From: Viscum album
Lineage: Eukaryota > Streptophyta > Magnoliopsida > Santalales > Viscaceae
DNA length: 64,000 nt
NCBI GenBank assembly: GCA_963277665.1
Contig: OY728121.1
Span: forward strand, 1,655,072,062 to 1,655,136,061
Direction: 5' to 3'
A program made the position numbers and the translations under genes. Below the pieces are notes generated by a model. That model was not told where the DNA came from. It saw only the letters and a list, made by a program, of their open reading frames with translations, and ran no database searches. The first letter of the stretch is position 1, and every line of letters starts with the position of its first letter. This document shows, piece after piece, positions 60,652 through 64,000 of this stretch.

Positions 60652-63600
60652 CTAAGGTGAAAACAGGTGTGGGTACTTCTCTTTCATCACTTTCTCTAGT
60701 TCCCATGTTTCCTCTTCTTACTTATGGTTCTGGAAAAGTACTTTGACCAAGTGAGTGGTATTGTTACATATAACTTTATCTCTATGATCCAATATCTTCA
60801 TTGGTTGCTCCTAGAAAGAGAGATCATTCTCAAACTGTACCACCTCTGAATTCAGTACATGTGAGGGATCCGATATGTACTTCCTCAAGAGGGATATGTG
60901 GAATACATCATGTACTTAAGACATGATTTGTGTAAGTACTAGTTAATTGGACACAGCTCTGACACGATCAAGGATCTCTAAGGGGATGATGTACCTGGGA
61001 CTTAACTTTCCTTTCTTCCCAAATATTATGATTATCCTGTATAGAGATATGCAAAAGAATACCATGTATCTGACCTTAAAGTTGAGGTCCCATTGACGAT
61101 TGTCTGCATAACTCTTTTATCAACTTTGGGATACCTTTATGTACTGTTGAATGGTTTTCACATGTTCCACCATTTATTTGGTGATTTCAAGTCCTAAAAG
61201 CTTAAGTTCGCCAACTTCATCCCAGAATGTTGGTGTTCTGTACCTTTTCCCATAAATGGCTTCATATGGAGCCATTTGGATGCTAGAGTGTAAACTATTT
61301 TTGTAAGATAACTCTAAAAGAGGTATATAATGGTCACATATTCCTTTTAAGTTCATAGAACACACTCTAAACATGTCTTTAAGTGTCTGAATAGTTTACT
61401 CAGATTGGGAATAAGTTTGAGGATGATAGGTTGTACTAAATTTCAACTCAGTGCTTAGAGAATGTTAGAGAATTTTCCAGAAATTCAAAGTGAATCTTGG
61501 ATCTGGATCAGATATAATCAATAGTGGTACTCCATGAAACCTTACCACCACTTTGATGTATATCCATGCGAGTTTATCCAATGAAAATTCCTCTCAAATT
61601 ATGATAAAGTGAGTTGTCTTTATAAGACGATCCCTGAAAATCCATATAGAATTGTTTACTATGGATGTCTTTGGAAGTATAGTGATAAATTCTATGGTGA
61701 TGTGTTCCCATTTCCATGTTGGTAAGGGGTAACAGTAGAATAATCCATTTATAATTTTTCCTTTTTTCCTTCACTTTATGCCTTACTAGTCACTTTGATG
61801 TATAGTCAATGATATCCTTTTACATATTGTCCTATTAATAGTTCTATATAATATCTTGATAAATCTTTGTGCTCCCTAGGTGAATAGAGAAGGTTGAGAA
61901 ATGTGAATCATCTATAATCTCCTTTATCTATAGATTAGATGGTACACATAATCATGACCCAAATCATACAACTTCTTCCTCATAAATTTTAAAATATGAG
62001 GTTTTCCCCTTTATCAAAGCTTCCACCTTCTTCTATATTTGCATATCATTCCTTGGAGCATCCTTCATTTTCTCCATAAGGTATGGTTGAGAAATCATTT
62101 GAGAAAGGATTGATTTTTTTCCTTCCTTAATGTTCTCCATGTTCATCCTCTAAAAATATAATAAGATTGGATCCTTATCAATTTTCATCATTTATAAATA
62201 TGTATGATCCTTTCTACTTAGTTCATACACCACCTTATCTGCTTCACCAAGATGGTAGTAGATTGAGCAGTCATAATCTTTGATGATCTCTACACATCTC
62301 CACAGGAGCATATTACGATCCTTTTGTGTGAATATATATTTGAGACTCTTGTGATCAGTATATATCTCACACTTCTCCCCATAGAGATAATGCTGATAGA
62401 TTTTCAATACAAAGATCACAGCCGCCAACTCTGGATCATGCGTAGGATAGTTTTTCTCATTAATTTTCAACTACCTTGAGGTGTAGGCTATCACTTTATC
62501 ATTTTTCATCAAGAAACAGCCTAATCACATTTTTGAATCATCATTGTACACCATAAAGATTTCTCCACTTGTCGGGAGTGTGTGTGGTGGCATAGTGATA
62601 AGGCTCTTCTTGAGCTCCTAAAATATTTCCTCACATTCTTGAGTTGAGAAAAACTTCACTCCCTTTCATGTCAGCTAGGTTATTCGATTTCAAAATCATA
62701 ATAATTTCTTTACAAATTGTCAATAATACTCAGCTATACTAATAAAGTTGGGGATCTCCATTACATATGTTGGCTTGGGCCACTCTTTGATTACCTTTGT
62801 CTTGGAAGGGTCCCCAGATATCCCCTTACTGATGATAACATTTTCCAAAAAAATACTTCCATCATCCAGAACTCACATTTACTATAATTTTCATATAGTT
62901 TATTCCTTCTCAAAGTATTCAAATACTCCTCATATTCCTCATTAATCTTAGAGTATATCAAAATATCATTAATAAAGACTACCACAAATTTTTTGAGTTA
63001 ATATCTAAAAATATATTCATTAAGTCTATGAATATTGTAGGAGAATTAGTGAGTCTGAAGGGCATCACTATGAACTCATAGTTTCCATACCTTGTTTGGA
63101 AGGTAGTCTTGGGAATATCTTTCTTCCTTACCTTTAATTGGTGATATCCCAACCAAAGGTCCACCTTTGAGAAATAACTAGAACTACATATTTGATCGAA
63201 CAAGCCATATATCTATGGAAAGGGATAGTTGTTCTATATCATGATTCTATTGAGATAACGATAATCAATGTAGAGGCACATTGATCCATATTTCTTCTCA
63301 ACAAAGAGGACTGGTACACCCTACAGTGAAGCACTTGGGTGTATAAAACCCTTGTCTATATTCTCATGTAACTGCTTCTTTAGTTCTTCCAGCTCAATGG
63401 TGGTCATTCTGTAAGGTGTCTTTGATATAGGTAGAGATCCGGGAATAATTTCAATTGAAAACTCGACCTCTCAGTTAGAAGGAAGACCATGGAACACTTC
63501 AGGGAACGCATCAGTGTAGTCCCTTATAAAGGGCACGTCTTCGAGCATTATTATCTCATTTGTCTCATTCATTTGAGTAAGAAATGATTTCTCATAAGGC

Positions 63601-64000
63601 AGTAATATCCACACTTGAGACAATGATTCTAAAGGAGATTCATCCTCCTCCTTGAACTTATACATAATTAGAGGATGTTGCAAGATGTGAAGAGTGATCT
63701 CCCTTTCCCAACAGTTGATGTTAGCTTTGTATAAAGATATTCAATCAATGCCCAATATAGAATTGAACTCCACCAAATGAAGTAAGATGAGATTTATCGA
63801 GAGGTTTATTCTAAAAATATTAATTGGGGAGGAGTTATATACTTTGGATGAAAAAAATTCCCCATTTTTTGTTCCCACAGATAACTTAACCTCCATATTT
63901 TAGGTGGTGTTTGAATAGTTCTACTAAACTTGCAAGATATAAAAGAATGCATAGAACTAGAATCAAACAGTATGTTTACTATTCTTGAATGAATAATCAG
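60652..64000 (-). pseudogene. pol of partial Tekay/Del gypsy element (broken)
   Basis: Minus strand in order: protease region IVNILFDSSSMHSFISCKF (~63980-63920; the catalytic Asp of DSG-type is kept but Gly is Ser); pre-RT FIRDYTDAFPEVFHGLPSN (63530-63471); RT with [15 protein letters not shown] (63170-63120) and FINDILIYS (~62975), where FIDD is expected so one catalytic Asp is Asn; RNase H with KNYPTHDPELAAVIF and IYTDHKSLKYIFTQKD (62455-62320) and ELSRK. Integrase C-terminal part has SIQMAPYEAIYGKRYRTPTF (61290-61225). The tail has SPRYIIPLEILDRV, VHDVFHISLLRKY and WELEKVMKExYPHLFS, ending at a stop near 60652. Numerous stops and shifts. Confidence 0.88.

Larger units (their letters stand above)
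57552..64000 (-). mobile_element. Tekay/Del-type Ty3/gypsy retrotransposon, partial
   Basis: The minus strand carries, from the right, protease, RT, RNase H, integrase and a chromodomain-like tail, then polypurine tract and 3' LTR. The element continues beyond the window, so gag and the 5' LTR are not seen. It is inserted in the LINE; TAGAT (57547-57551) would be one half of its target duplication. Frames are heavily broken. Confidence 0.87.

Overview
This window is nuclear DNA from a flowering plant, and it consists almost entirely of transposable elements. The evidence is plant-specific lineages: an Athila/Tat-type Ty3/gypsy element, Tekay/Del-type Ty3/gypsy elements whose LTRs start TGTAA, a Ty1/copia fragment, CACTA (En/Spm) elements carrying both plant-type genes, a hAT element, a LINE ORF1 remnant and two tRNA-like SINEs. 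I found no intact host gene, rRNA, functional tRNA or CRISPR. Nearly every coding region is broken by stops and frameshifts. The background is AT-rich, which fits old heterochromatin in a large genome. I cannot name the species.

Layout. 1-6912: 3' part of an Athila/Tat element on + (protease, RT, RNase H, integrase, 3' LTR). 7070-7960: weak copia-like gag remnant. 7961-21600: CACTA element 1 on the minus strand, with a transposase_24-like gene, a TNP2-like transposase, a 5' terminus ending in TAGTG at 21600, and a nested non-autonomous CACTA at 17289-20719 that has a perfect AAC target duplication and is filled with microsatellites. 21604-23905: copia pol on +, cut within RT by CACTA element 2. 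23906-39960: CACTA element 2, same family and strand, interrupted by a GC-rich solo LTR (30170-34884) and a non-autonomous hAT element (35713-38276), and carrying a 2.8-kb array of TTAGG/CCAATTGG words in an intron. 39961-41580: nine units of a ~181-bp satellite that begin exactly where transposase homology stops. 42770-43062: N-terminal domain of a different CACTA transposase. 44934-53677: complete LTR element on minus with ATTAA target duplication, gag and no pol. 54600-57551: LINE ORF1 remnant on minus ending in an AT-rich tract. 57552-64000: Tekay-like Ty3/gypsy element on minus, running off the window.

Order of events. The copia fragment predates CACTA element 2, because it is split by it. 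CACTA element 2 predates the solo LTR and the hAT element, both of which sit in its transposase gene. CACTA element 1 predates the small CACTA at 17289-20719. The LINE predates the gypsy element that truncates it at 57552. The genes do not form a working pathway; the only functional logic visible is that of each transposon family.

The most unusual structures are the word array at 25160-27992, the 181-bp satellite at the CACTA breakpoint, the heptamer array inside the small CACTA, and the gag-only LTR element.
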